A DNA stretch of 64,000 bases from the NCBI GenBank assembly GCA_964403795.1, contig CAYOHP010000003.1:45999-109998 (forward strand). The letters are read 5' to 3'. This stretch comes from CAYOHP01 sp964403795 [NCBI: uncultured bacterium] (GTDB lineage: Bacteria; Muiribacteriota; UBA6191; CAZXTJ01). Made by a program: the position numbers and the translations under genes. Of the stretch, positions 24,610-33,005 are shown piece after piece. The notes beneath the pieces are model-generated. The model worked only from the letters and a program-made list of their open reading frames with translations. It did no database searches and was not told the origin of the DNA. Position 1 is the first letter of the stretch; the number at the start of each line of letters is the position of its first letter.

Positions 24610-25611
24610 ATGAGGAGTCTCTACGTCACCTGGGCGATCCTGGTCACCTTCCTGGCCCAGGGGGTCCATTCGCTGGTCCGGCGTCCCGGTCGGTTCGAGG
24701 ATCTCCCCCTGGACGAGCGCTGCGACGCCATCCTCCGGGTCTGGGACGAGGCTCCCTCCAGCGATGGCATCTCGCTCGCGTACCGCGGCTCGCTGGCCAT
24801 GCTGTGCCTGGCGGTCCTCCACCACCTGATCACGAGTCTCCAGGAGCGCACCGCGCTCCAGGCCCTGGCGATCGATCCCGGGACCTCGGCAGGGGTCCAG
24901 GTGGGGGCCACCCTGGTCGCCATCTACCTCGCCTGCATCGCCTACCTGAAGGTGCTGGCGGCCCACCGCTCGAACCAGGCCCTGGGTCTCACCCAGTCGT
25001 TCGTGGCCCGGACCCTCCAGGTCTGGCAGCAGCGCCTGGGCAAGCTCTTCCAGGATCGCAACCGGCGCGATCCCAGGATGCCCTGCGAGGGCCTGAAGGC
25101 CCTCCTCACCTCCACCGAGAACGGTCCCGACGGGCTTCCATGGGAGACCATCCGATGGATCGAGGTGCTGGTCGACGACCAGCTGGTCATGGTCGAGAGC
25201 CCCAGGCTCGATGCCCGACAACAGTGTCGGTACCTGGCGGTCGATCTGCTCTACAACCCGAGGCCCGAGTTCGAGGCCGTCGAGGTCACGACCTTCCCCT
25301 ACGATCGGATCTCGAGCGTCGAGTTCGTGGCGGAGCCGGGCGAGGACCCCGGATATTCCGCGATCTCGCGCGGCTACCTGGTGATCACCCTGATCGGTGG
25401 CGAGACCCGGCGGTTCGCGGTCGACCGGGAGAGCACCTCGATCGTGGTCGAGTGCATCCGCGATCGTGCCAGTCGCATCGCCCGGCTCGGACGGACGGCA
25501 CCCGTCCCCCTCGCTCCTCGCATCCGCCCCGTGGTCGGGGAACACGAGTCGTGCGAGGCGCGAGCGGGTTGCGTCCACTGCGCCGAGGCGGGGACCACCC
25601 GGGTCGCCTGA
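24610..25611 (+). CDS. membrane protein of unknown function
   Basis: The product has 333 residues. It starts MRSLYVTWAILVTFLAQGVH, a hydrophobic segment that may be an uncleaved signal anchor. Two more membrane helices follow at about 57-74 and 98-118 (VGATLVAIYLACIAYLKVLA). The rest is a soluble domain of about 200 residues: helical QALGLTQSFVARTLQVWQQR, then beta-rich WIEVLVDDQLVMVESPRLDA, FPYDRISSVEFVAEPGED and GYLVITLIGGETRRFAVDRE, which resembles a PH-like or bPH2-type sheet. The end has four Cys in ESCEARAGCVHCAEAG plus an early one. No family recognised. No Shine-Dalgarno is obvious before the ATG at 24610. It ends at a perfect hairpin. Confidence 0.7.
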   Translation: MRSLYVTWAILVTFLAQGVHSLVRRPGRFEDLPLDERCDAILRVWDEAPSSDGISLAYRGSLAMLCLAVLHHLITSLQERTALQALAIDPGTSAGVQVGATLVAIYLACIAYLKVLAAHRSNQALGLTQSFVARTLQVWQQRLGKLFQDRNRRDPRMPCEGLKALLTSTENGPDGLPWETIRWIEVLVDDQLVMVESPRLDARQQCRYLAVDLLYNPRPEFEAVEVTTFPYDRISSVEFVAEPGEDPGYSAISRGYLVITLIGGETRRFAVDRESTSIVVECIRDRASRIARLGRTAPVPLAPRIRPVVGEHESCEARAGCVHCAEAGTTRVA

Positions 25612-25614
25612 TCG

Positions 25615-25633
25615 CAGGAGGCTGAGCCTCCTG
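25615..25633 (+). terminator. perfect 8-bp terminator-like hairpin
   Basis: CAGGAGGC (25615-25622) and GCCTCCTG (25626-25633) flank a TGA loop, four bases after the stop at 25611. The stem is perfect and correctly placed; no T-run follows. Confidence 0.55.
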
Positions 25634-25868
25634 GCTCCGGTAGGACCGGTCGCCCCCTCGGACCCACGACCCGCCTCGGCCCCTAGCCCGATGGACACGA
25701 CGGCGGTCGCCATCGGCCGGGACCGATGTCGTGCCTCGTCCCGGTTCCCGGGCCCCTTGTTCGCTTCCCGAGCCGATCGCGGCGGCTGGCACGACCCCTG
25801 CGAAGGAGGCCGGCACCGGCCCGGACGGGGTCGGCACCGAGAGCGAAACCGAACAAGGGAGATCCCCA

Positions 25869-26420
25869 GTGGAGAAGAACACCATCGGGTTGGCGTTGGC
25901 GATGCTCGTGGCCGCGGGAGCCCTCGAGGCGGCCCCCCGGAACTGGACGACCGAGAGCGCGACCGGGCCCCGGGGCGGGGCGTGGGGGCGGGCGGTCGCC
26001 TCGGACGGATCCCGGATCGGCGCGGCCCGGGGGCCCGAGGGTGCCCGGGGAGTGGCCTGGCAGAACACCCGGACCGGGGGCCGAGGCGCTGCGGTCGAGG
26101 GTCGGGCCGGCCGCCAGGCGGCCGCCTGGAGCGACGGCGAGCGGGCGGCCTGGGGGATGCGCGGCCCGGAACACGCCCGGGCGCGGGTGGTCGGTCCCCG
26201 CGGCACCGCGGTGGTGGCCAACGATGACCACGGAGCCCGGGTGCGGGTGAACGGCCAGGATGGCTTCGTGTGGGGCCACCAGGGGTCGGAGGCCACCACG
26301 GTGGTCGGCGCCAAGAAGGGCGTCGGGCTCTACCGGGCGGTCCGGCCCGACGAGGGCCAGTGGTCCCTGCAGAAGTTCGACGTCGGGGAAGGCGGATGGT
26401 CCGACCTCGGCGGACGCTGA
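25869..26420 (+). CDS. small exported Gly/Ala/Arg-rich protein of unknown function
   Basis: The product has 183 residues. GTG at 25869 follows AGGGAGATCCCCA. It opens a signal peptide (MEKNTIGLALAMLVAAGALE, cut after AAP or nearby). The mature part has short recurring beta segments around Gly, Ala and Arg (GAWGRAVASDGSRIGAARGP, AVEGRAGRQAAAWSDGERAA, VVGPRGTAVVANDDHGARVR, VNGQDGFVWGHQGSEATTVV), suggesting a repetitive beta structure with a unit of roughly 15-20 residues. No catalytic motif. It lies in its own unit between two hairpins. Surface or periplasmic; function unknown. Confidence 0.72.
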   Translation: MEKNTIGLALAMLVAAGALEAAPRNWTTESATGPRGGAWGRAVASDGSRIGAARGPEGARGVAWQNTRTGGRGAAVEGRAGRQAAAWSDGERAAWGMRGPEHARARVVGPRGTAVVANDDHGARVRVNGQDGFVWGHQGSEATTVVGAKKGVGLYRAVRPDEGQWSLQKFDVGEGGWSDLGGR

Positions 26421-26421
26421 A

Positions 26422-26459
26422 CGACCCGCCCGGTCCTCCCGTGAGGGAGGGCCGGGTCG
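26422..26459 (+). terminator. terminator-like hairpin with bulge
   Basis: CGACCCG (26422-26428) pairs with CGGGTCG (26453-26459), and CCTCCC with GGGAGG inside, with unequal bulges; it starts two bases past the stop at 26420. Confidence 0.5.
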
Positions 26460-26565
26460 GTCCCGGCCCGCGGCTCCCCCGGGCAGAGGCTCACAGGTTC
26501 TCGAGCCTCGTTGGGGGAGTCGGTCTGCTACGCTCGGACGCTCGAAGGCTCCGGCCGGTTGCCCC

Positions 26566-27909
26566 GTGCGGTCGACGCGGGGCCGGGTCGGGCCGAGCGG
26601 GATCCGGTTGGAAACCCCGGAAGCCGGGACCTTCTTCGACCGCTTCTACATCGTCGCCCCCCTGGGCGAGGGCGGCATGAGCCAGGTACTCCTGGCTTTC
26701 GACCTGCACGAGGTCCGGTTCGTCGCCCTGAAATTCCTGACCGGGCTGTTCGCGACCAACCCCAAGGCGGTGGCCCGGCTGCGGCGGGAGGGCGAGATCT
26801 ACCGGGCGCTCGACCACCCCAACGTGGTCCGGGTGCACGAGGTCGCGGAGCGGCCCCCGGCGGCGCCCTTCCTGGTGCTCGAGTACATCCGGGGTCGCGA
26901 GTTCGACGAGATCCTGGCGGACCGGGACGCGGCCCTCTCGATACCCCGGGTGGTGCGGCTGCTGGAGGACTCGGCTGCCGGACTCCATGCCGCGCACCGC
27001 CATGGAGTGATCCACCGCGACGTGAAGCCGCAGAACCTCATGGTGCGGACCGACGGCAGCACGGTGGTGCTCGACTTCGGGATCGCCCATGCCTCCGACG
27101 GACTGATCCGGACCCAGCGAGGCTCGGTGCTCGGGACCCTGGCCTACGCGGCCCCCGAACTCAGGGACGGCCGGGAGGCCGATCACCGGGTCGACCTGTT
27201 CGGACTCGGGGCGGTGGTCTACGAGGCCCTCACCGGGAGACGGGCGGTCCCGCCGGGGAACTTCGAGGAGATGACCAGGGCCCGGACCGCCGACCTGGAG
27301 TCCCCGGCCCAGCTGATCCCCGGGTTCCCGGAGCGGCTCGATCGGCTGGTGATGCGGCTCCTGGCCGATGCTCCCGACGACCGCCCCGCGGATCTCAAGG
27401 CCGTGATGATCGAGATCGGCTTGATGCGCGTGGAACTCGATCCGGCGGAACGCCTGGCGGTGTTCGGCGACGAGGTTGCCCGGGACCTCGACGAGGCCTC
27501 CAAGGCCTACCACCAGGGAGAGATCCGGCGCGGACTGGAGCTCGCCCAGGCCCTGGCCGAGCGCTCGGACCCCGAACACCAGGGCGAGATCCTGCACCTG
27601 ACGGGCCTGCTCCAGATCGCCGCCGGGCAGCCGGCGGTCGGCGTCCACTACCTCACCCGGGCGCTGGCCGAGCGGCCCGACGACATGGAGATCGTGGTCG
27701 ACCTCGGGGTCGAACTGATCCGGCTCGCCAAACTCGACCGGGTCGAGGACACCCTGCGCGGGCTCCCGAGCTGGATCCGGGGCCAGCTCCTGGTGCGCAG
27801 CCTGCTCGACCTGGTGCGGGTGCTCGAGGAGGCACCGGTCTCGGTGCTCACCTCGGTGCCGGCGGGTGCCGCCGGGTCCCGGCTCTGCGAGTCGCTGCGG
27901 AAGAAGTAG
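26566..27909 (+). CDS. Hanks-type Ser/Thr protein kinase with TPR-like C-terminus
   Basis: The product has 447 residues from the GTG at 26566. The kinase domain (about 25-300) has a Gly-rich loop APLGEGGMSQVLLAFD (about 31-46), the ATP-binding Lys in VALKFL (K56), catalytic HRDVKPQN (150-157), DFGIAH (170-175) and the activation-segment end GTLAYAAPEL. The C-terminal part (about 300-447) has no membrane helix and is helical with TPR-like turns (AYHQGEIRRGLELAQALAER, ILHLTGLLQIAAGQPAVGVH), so it probably binds a partner. The start is uncertain: no Shine-Dalgarno is clear, and a TTG at 26608 is an alternative. It converges with the exported-protein gene at 27955. Confidence 0.85.
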   Translation: MRSTRGRVGPSGIRLETPEAGTFFDRFYIVAPLGEGGMSQVLLAFDLHEVRFVALKFLTGLFATNPKAVARLRREGEIYRALDHPNVVRVHEVAERPPAAPFLVLEYIRGREFDEILADRDAALSIPRVVRLLEDSAAGLHAAHRHGVIHRDVKPQNLMVRTDGSTVVLDFGIAHASDGLIRTQRGSVLGTLAYAAPELRDGREADHRVDLFGLGAVVYEALTGRRAVPPGNFEEMTRARTADLESPAQLIPGFPERLDRLVMRLLADAPDDRPADLKAVMIEIGLMRVELDPAERLAVFGDEVARDLDEASKAYHQGEIRRGLELAQALAERSDPEHQGEILHLTGLLQIAAGQPAVGVHYLTRALAERPDDMEIVVDLGVELIRLAKLDRVEDTLRGLPSWIRGQLLVRSLLDLVRVLEEAPVSVLTSVPAGAAGSRLCESLRKK

Positions 27910-27940
27910 GCCGCGAGCGGGCGCGGCCGGGCGAAGCCCG
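27909..27940. terminator. two adjacent hairpins between convergent genes
   Basis: GGCCGCG/CGCGGCC with loop AGCGGG (27909-27928) is followed directly by CGGGC/GCCCG with loop GAA (27928-27940), in the 45-base gap between convergent genes. Probably a bidirectional terminator. Confidence 0.5.
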
Positions 27941-27954
27941 TCGAGGCGAGGCTC

Positions 27955-28956
27955 CTAGTTCTCGTAGGGAGCGGTCGACACCCGATAGTCGTCGGCGTCG
28001 GGCTCGTCGTTCTCGTCCCGGTCGGTACCGCGTCCCGTTCCCCCGCCCGCAGGCGGGGCCCCCTTGCCGGTGGCACGGGTCGAGGTCCCGTCCCCGGTGC
28101 CGCGGATTCCCCGGGGAGCATCCTGGGGGTGACCCGCGTAGCGGAGCTTGCGGGCGGATTCGATCCACTTCTCGGTGGGATCGGCCAGGGGCTCGCCGCC
28201 CGAGAGGGCCCGGACCGCAGCCTCGAGCTGGGTGCGCGTCGCCTCCCGGTCCTGGGCGGTGCCGAGCTTGGCGGCCGCGGAACGGGACCAGCGGGCCACC
28301 GCCCCGCCGGCCAGGGCGGAGAGCGGGGCGCGGATCGCCGCCACGACCTCGGGGCGCTGGGCCGAGAGGCGCGCCAGCCAGACGGTTCCCTGTGCCAGAC
28401 GCAGGCCGGCCATGGGTTCGCTGCCCAGGCGATCGGTGAGCGCGGAGGTCACCAGGGCCGCCAGCTTGGCCAGGGCCCTCTGCGCCATGGCGTCGCTGTC
28501 CCCCTGGCGGGAGAGGGCCGCGGGTCCGAAGAGGGCCTTGTGGAACTCCCCGGAGACCCAGCGGTCCGCCTCGAGATCGCAGTCGAGGTCCAGGCCTTCG
28601 ATCGCCACCTTGAAGGCGTGGGCGCTCTCGACCAGCTCGCGGTACCAGCGGGTCTCGACCTCCCGTCCGGCGTGCAGCACCTCGGCCGGAGCCGCGGCGC
28701 TGCCGCGCAGCCGCTGGCGCGCCCGGGTGGCGAGGGAGGCCGTCCCGGGCGGGCCGTCCAGCTCCAGCCAGTCCCCGAGGTGGTTCACCACCTGGGCCGA
28801 GAGGGCGGTCGACTCGCTCCCGGTCCCGGTCCAGCGGCCGGAGTGGCTCAGGCTGGGGCAGGGCGGGGCTGCGACGGCGGCGATCGGGAAGGCCAGCGCC
28901 ATCGCCAGGGTCGCCGAGCGGGAGACGGAGACCGGGAAGGAGCGGGAAGTCCTCAT
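27955..28956 (-). CDS. exported protein of unknown function
   Basis: The product has 333 residues. AGGAGGA lies five bases before the ATG at 28956, one of the strongest ribosome-binding sites in the window. A signal peptide (MRTSRSFPVSVSRSATLAMA, with AVAA before PPC) leads into a helical domain (about 50-260) with acidic and Arg-rich helices and a Cys in GLDLDCDLEADRWV. The C-terminus (about 275-333) is disordered and rich in Gly, Thr, Asp and Arg (GRGTDRDENDEPDADDY). No family recognised. It is divergent from the FIST-cyclase gene; the shared 76-base upstream region carries an inverted repeat, so the two may be co-regulated. Confidence 0.78.
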   Translation of the reverse strand: MRTSRSFPVSVSRSATLAMALAFPIAAVAAPPCPSLSHSGRWTGTGSESTALSAQVVNHLGDWLELDGPPGTASLATRARQRLRGSAAAPAEVLHAGREVETRWYRELVESAHAFKVAIEGLDLDCDLEADRWVSGEFHKALFGPAALSRQGDSDAMAQRALAKLAALVTSALTDRLGSEPMAGLRLAQGTVWLARLSAQRPEVVAAIRAPLSALAGGAVARWSRSAAAKLGTAQDREATRTQLEAAVRALSGGEPLADPTEKWIESARKLRYAGHPQDAPRGIRGTGDGTSTRATGKGAPPAGGGTGRGTDRDENDEPDADDYRVSTAPYEN

Positions 28957-28977
28957 GGATCCTCCTGTTCGGGGAGC

Positions 28978-29022
28978 GAGTGTACCCACCGGTCCCCGCG
29001 CCTCCAAGGCGGGTGTACACTC
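28978..29022. promoter_or_regulatory. inverted repeat GAGTGTAC in the divergent promoter region, candidate operator
   Basis: GAGTGTAC (28978-28985) and its exact complement GTACACTC (29015-29022) lie 37 bases centre to centre, about 3.5 helical turns, in the 76 bases between the divergent exported-protein gene and the FIST-cyclase gene. CC/GG pairs near the inner edges extend the similarity. The repeats may be two sites for a regulator or the arms of a leader hairpin. Confidence 0.45.
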
Positions 29023-29032
29023 GCCATCACCC

Positions 29033-31144
29033 ATGGGACTCCGCACCGGCCTGGCCATCGCCTATTCCCGGAGCGGGGCGACCGCGGCTCGACTGGCGGC
29101 GACCCGGGCCAAGGAGGCGCTGCCCGGCGCCGAGGTCGCGATGGTGGTCTCGTCGGCCGAGCTCGATCCCCGCGAGGTGCGCTCCGGCCTCGAGAGCGTG
29201 CTCGGACCGATCCCGGTCTTCGGGGCCTCGGCCCAGGTGTCCATCTCCAACGCCGGGCAGACCCGGGGGACCGTGAGCCTGCTCCTCATGCAGGGAGAGG
29301 GCGTCCGCTTCCCGCATGCTTCGGCGCTCCGCCAGGGAGAGCCTTCCCAGGTCGCCCGCGAGCTCGCCCTACGTTTCCCGATCGGGCCCTGCGATCCCGA
29401 GCTCCCGCTCTCGGCGCTGCTGGTCGGGGCCGAGGTCGACTACCGGGGGAGCGAATACCTGGCGGCCCTGGCCCGAGGCATGGATTGGCCGGTCCCCCTG
29501 GTAGGCGGGGGCGCGGTCGGACCTCCGACCTCCGGCTTCGACACCTTCGGGGCGGTCCAGTACTGCGGGGACCGGGTCCTGGAGGAGCACTTCGCGGTAC
29601 TCGGCCTGCAGGCGTCCCGCCCCGGGGCGCTCGGGTTCGGCTACGCCTACCAGAGCTGCTGGAGCGCGATCGCCCCGCCGGTCACCGTCACCCGGGCCAA
29701 GGGCGAGCGGGTCCTCGAGGTCGACCACCGCCCGCTGGTCGAGTACCTGGGCACCTACCTGGGCGAGGACTTCCGGGATCGGGTGCGTTCCTTCGGGTCG
29801 AAGTACACCTTCCTGGCCTGGCTCGAGGACGGGGACGAACGCAAGGCGGTGGTCCGCACCCCGCACTGGAGCGACATGGACGAGAGCATCCCGTTCTTCC
29901 CGGCCGACGTCCCCGAGGGCACCCGACTGGAGCTGATCCAGGTCAATCGCGACGAGCTGGTCGACGGCGCCGGGCGCGCCGCCCGCAGGGCCCGCGACGA
30001 GATGGGGACGCTCAAGCCCCAGGCCGTCTTCATGTTCAGTTGCCAGGCCCGGCGCGACCTCCTGCACTCGCGGGGCGACGACGAGATCGACGCGGTCCGT
30101 ACCGTCTTCGGTCCCGAGGTGCCGGTGTTCGGTTTCTACGCCGGGGGCGAGTACGCACCCCTGTACGGGAACTTCCGGTCGGTGACCGATCGGAACCGCA
30201 AGCTCTCCGGCTCGCGGCTCCTCTCGACCTCGATCTCGCTGCTGGCCGTCGGCGGTCCCGAACCGGTTCCCGATCTCGATCTGCGCTCCCGGCTGATCGC
30301 GTGGCTCACCGAGGACCGGCGGCGCGAGCATCCCGACGACCGGCTCGAACGCCGGATCGAGGAACTCACAGGGCTGCTCGCCACCGCCGAGCGCAACGTC
30401 GATTCGACCGAGACGGCCTTCCACCATGTGACCGCCGAGCACTCGCGGCTGGCCCGCGAACTCAAGGAGCGCAACGCCGAGCTCTCGCGACTCCAGCGGC
30501 GCAGCGAGCGCCTGCAGAAGATCGTGCGCCAGTACACGCCCCACACGGTGTGGGAGAAGGCGCATCGGTCGGTGGACGCCGGCTTCTACACGATCCCGGA
30601 CGAGGAGGCCTGCGCCACCCTGATGTTCCTGGACGTGAAGGGCTTCACCACCTTCGCCGAGAAGCACGCGCCCGGCGAGGTGATCCGGGAGCTGAACCGC
30701 ATCTTCGAGCCCGCCACCGCCATCGTCTACGAGCACGGCGGCGACGTCGACAAGTTCATCGGGGACTGCATCTTCGCCCGCTTCCCGGACCCCGCCGAGG
30801 CGCTGGAGTGCGGGCTCGAGATCCAGGCCATGGCCCGGGTGCTGCGGCACGAAGGCAGCCCGTTCTCGATCCGGATCGGCATCAACACCGGGAGAGTGAT
30901 CTCGGGGAACGTGGGGGGCACCGCCCGCCGCGACAACACCCTGATCGGGGACGCCGTGAACCTGGCGCAGCGCCTCGAGTCGAACTGCACCCCCGGCAAC
31001 ATCCTGCTGTCGCGCTCGACCTTCGAGATGGTGCGGGACCGGATCCCCTCCGACGTGCGTCTCTCCCGGCGCGACATCAAGGTGAAGGGCAAGGACGAGG
31101 AGGTCGAGGTCTTCGAGATCGCGATCCCCGTCAGCGAGGAGTGA
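29033..31144 (+). CDS. FIST sensor domain fused to class III nucleotide cyclase
   Basis: The product has 703 residues. A FIST_N domain (about 5-205; GLAIAYSRSGATAARLAATR, PVPLVGGGAVGPPTSGFDTF) and FIST_C domain (about 230-395; VEYLGTYLGEDFRDRVRSFG, VFGFYAGGEYAPLYGN) form a predicted small-ligand sensor. A coiled coil follows (about 420-495; LERRIEELTGLLATAERNVD) and then a class III cyclase (about 520-690). Metal Asp residues are in FLDVKGFT and GGDVDKFIGD; the Lys of DKFIGD and the later NTLIGDAVNLAQRLES fit an adenylate cyclase, though specificity should be tested. No membrane helix, so cytoplasmic. The coiled coil likely relays ligand binding to the cyclase dimer. No Shine-Dalgarno is evident before the ATG at 29033. 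Its end overlaps the opposite gene by 14 bases. Confidence 0.9.
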   Translation: MGLRTGLAIAYSRSGATAARLAATRAKEALPGAEVAMVVSSAELDPREVRSGLESVLGPIPVFGASAQVSISNAGQTRGTVSLLLMQGEGVRFPHASALRQGEPSQVARELALRFPIGPCDPELPLSALLVGAEVDYRGSEYLAALARGMDWPVPLVGGGAVGPPTSGFDTFGAVQYCGDRVLEEHFAVLGLQASRPGALGFGYAYQSCWSAIAPPVTVTRAKGERVLEVDHRPLVEYLGTYLGEDFRDRVRSFGSKYTFLAWLEDGDERKAVVRTPHWSDMDESIPFFPADVPEGTRLELIQVNRDELVDGAGRAARRARDEMGTLKPQAVFMFSCQARRDLLHSRGDDEIDAVRTVFGPEVPVFGFYAGGEYAPLYGNFRSVTDRNRKLSGSRLLSTSISLLAVGGPEPVPDLDLRSRLIAWLTEDRRREHPDDRLERRIEELTGLLATAERNVDSTETAFHHVTAEHSRLARELKERNAELSRLQRRSERLQKIVRQYTPHTVWEKAHRSVDAGFYTIPDEEACATLMFLDVKGFTTFAEKHAPGEVIRELNRIFEPATAIVYEHGGDVDKFIGDCIFARFPDPAEALECGLEIQAMARVLRHEGSPFSIRIGINTGRVISGNVGGTARRDNTLIGDAVNLAQRLESNCTPGNILLSRSTFEMVRDRIPSDVRLSRRDIKVKGKDEEVEVFEIAIPVSEE

Positions 31145-32951
31145 AGAGGGCTTCGATGGCGGTCCCGCCGCCGTCGCCCGGTTCCAGCCCCAGCACCAGA
31201 CGGAATGTCTCGTGCACGTCGCGATGGGAGACGACCCCGATCGCGGTGCCCGGCTCGATCCCGGGACCGGTGGCTTCCAGGATGGCGTGGTGGGCCCGGA
31301 GCCCGGGGGCCTGCTGGTGGTGCCCGCAGAGGTCGGCCGGGAGCAGGGCCTGGTGGTGGAGGGGGTCGCCCAGGCTGTAGCCGCGGGCGGCCACCAGGAA
31401 GAGATCCCCTCGCCCCTGGCCGCGCAGTTCGCTGTCCTCGGGCTGGGTCCCCACGTCGATCGCCGCCGCCAGCACCGGCTTGCCGGTCTCGGGGTCCTTG
31501 AAGCCGGTGAGGAGAGCGCGGGCCTCGTCGATCACCGCCTGGCGTTCGCGCTCGGGAACGTTGCCGCGCCGGAAGCGCCGGTCGTTCACGAACAGGTAGC
31601 CGTTGTTGGCCGGGTGGTAGATGGCCCGGGTCCGCTGCGGATCGATCTGGTAGGGATTCCCGGGACGGCAGCGGAGCAGCCCCGCCTCCCGCAGCACCAC
31701 GTTGGGGAGGAAGTGGCGGCGGATCCCCGAGACGCCGTGGTCGGAGACGAGTACCAGCGTACCTTCCGGCGGCAGACGATCGAGCAGGTCGCCGAGGTGC
31801 TCGTCGGCCTTGCGGTAGCTGTCGAGGAAGCGGGGCCAGACCAGGGCCTCCTTCTCCGGGTCGTGGTGGGGCTCGCCCCGCTCCACGAAGGAGGCCCACA
31901 GATGGCCGAGCTCGTCGATCCCGGGGTGGTAGAAGATCATCAGGTCGGCAGGATGGCGCTCGACGGCGTAGCGGCTGGCGGCGCGGAAGTGGTCCATGCC
32001 GTGGCCCTGGGTCTCGAGGTAGCGGAGTTCCGCCCGCCCGTCGGCCAGCGTCGGACCGAAGGATCCGTCCGAATAGAGGCGATAGGCGCCTCCCCCCGGG
32101 AAGCACCCGAGTTCCTTCACATAGTCGTCGGCCAGCGAGGCGGGCCGGGTGTCGAGGCCGAAGACGTCGCTCCCGAAGAGCAGGAGCTTGCCGGTGCCGG
32201 GGTCGGCCTCGAACAGGCGCAGGCGGGTGAAGACCCCGGGCTCCACCTCCAGGAGCTCCGACCAGGGAGCGTCCGGTCCGGCCCGGACCGCGACGCCCCG
32301 GTCGGCGTGCGAGCGGTCCCGGACCACCCATGCCATGGGGTCGCCGGTGGCCGGGTCGCGGACCAGGAGGCCCGAGAGGCGGGGAGGCTTGGTCCGGGCC
32401 GCGAACTCGAGCGCTCCCTCGGTCTCGAAGGGGGCCCGTCGCCAACCACGGGCGGGCAGCAGCTCCGGGTCACGGGCAGCCCAGGCCTGGAGGCGGTGCT
32501 CCCCGTAGCCATGGAGGATGACCAGCCGGTCCCCGGCATCCAGGCCGAACCGGCCCTCCGGGGTCCAGGGCTCGAGGGGGGCACTGAGCGGGGTGTGGAC
32601 CAGGGTGGCGGTCCGCCCGGCCCGGAGGGCGGTGACCCAGATCGGTTCCGAGAGCAGCAGGCGGGCGTCGAAGCCGGTGGAGGCCTCGAGGACGGTGTGC
32701 TCCGAGGGGGGCTGGCAGGGGACCTTGAAGCTGGTGACGCCGTTGCGGGAGGCGGGGTGGCCGGTCCAGAGCACCGCGTGGCCGGGGGGCGTGGTGCAGT
32801 CGGGATAGTCGGAGACCGAACCGGCGGCCGACGCCCCGCGCTCTCGCATGCGGGCCAGGTTGGGGGTGGCACCCTCGGCCATGGCCCGCTCCAGGAGCCA
32901 AGGAGCGGCTCCATCCCAGCTCAGGATCCAGAGGGGTCCGCGACGATGCAT
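31131..32951 (-). CDS. alkaline-phosphatase-superfamily phosphodiesterase/nucleotide pyrophosphatase-like protein
   Basis: The product has 606 residues. The type I phosphodiesterase pattern is present: first metal Asp in LWILSWDGAAPWLL (D13), the nucleophile Thr in DCTTPPGHAVLWTGHP (T53 or T54), then MIFYHPGIDELGHLW (about 330-345) and VLVSDHGVSGIRRHFLP with the later metal ligands. There is no signal peptide, so a cytoplasmic location or export by another route is implied. Substrates in this superfamily range from nucleotides to phosphonates and lipids; none can be named here. The C-terminal GHHQQAPGLRAHHAILEATG is typical of metal-dependent members. The two ends of this gene and the cyclase gene overlap by 14 bases head-on. 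Confidence 0.82.
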   Translation of the reverse strand: MHRRGPLWILSWDGAAPWLLERAMAEGATPNLARMRERGASAAGSVSDYPDCTTPPGHAVLWTGHPASRNGVTSFKVPCQPPSEHTVLEASTGFDARLLLSEPIWVTALRAGRTATLVHTPLSAPLEPWTPEGRFGLDAGDRLVILHGYGEHRLQAWAARDPELLPARGWRRAPFETEGALEFAARTKPPRLSGLLVRDPATGDPMAWVVRDRSHADRGVAVRAGPDAPWSELLEVEPGVFTRLRLFEADPGTGKLLLFGSDVFGLDTRPASLADDYVKELGCFPGGGAYRLYSDGSFGPTLADGRAELRYLETQGHGMDHFRAASRYAVERHPADLMIFYHPGIDELGHLWASFVERGEPHHDPEKEALVWPRFLDSYRKADEHLGDLLDRLPPEGTLVLVSDHGVSGIRRHFLPNVVLREAGLLRCRPGNPYQIDPQRTRAIYHPANNGYLFVNDRRFRRGNVPERERQAVIDEARALLTGFKDPETGKPVLAAAIDVGTQPEDSELRGQGRGDLFLVAARGYSLGDPLHHQALLPADLCGHHQQAPGLRAHHAILEATGPGIEPGTAIGVVSHRDVHETFRLVLGLEPGDGGGTAIEALFTPR

Positions 32952-33005
32952 CCCGACGAGGGTACCATCCGGATCCGGAACCGACGGGGCCGTCGGGGCC
33001 GTCGG

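Noticed and set aside
28148-29032. Extension of the FIST-cyclase frame upstream by 295 codons
   Set aside because: It is antisense to the exported-protein gene, with no domain similarity; the FIST domain starts right after the ATG at 29033.
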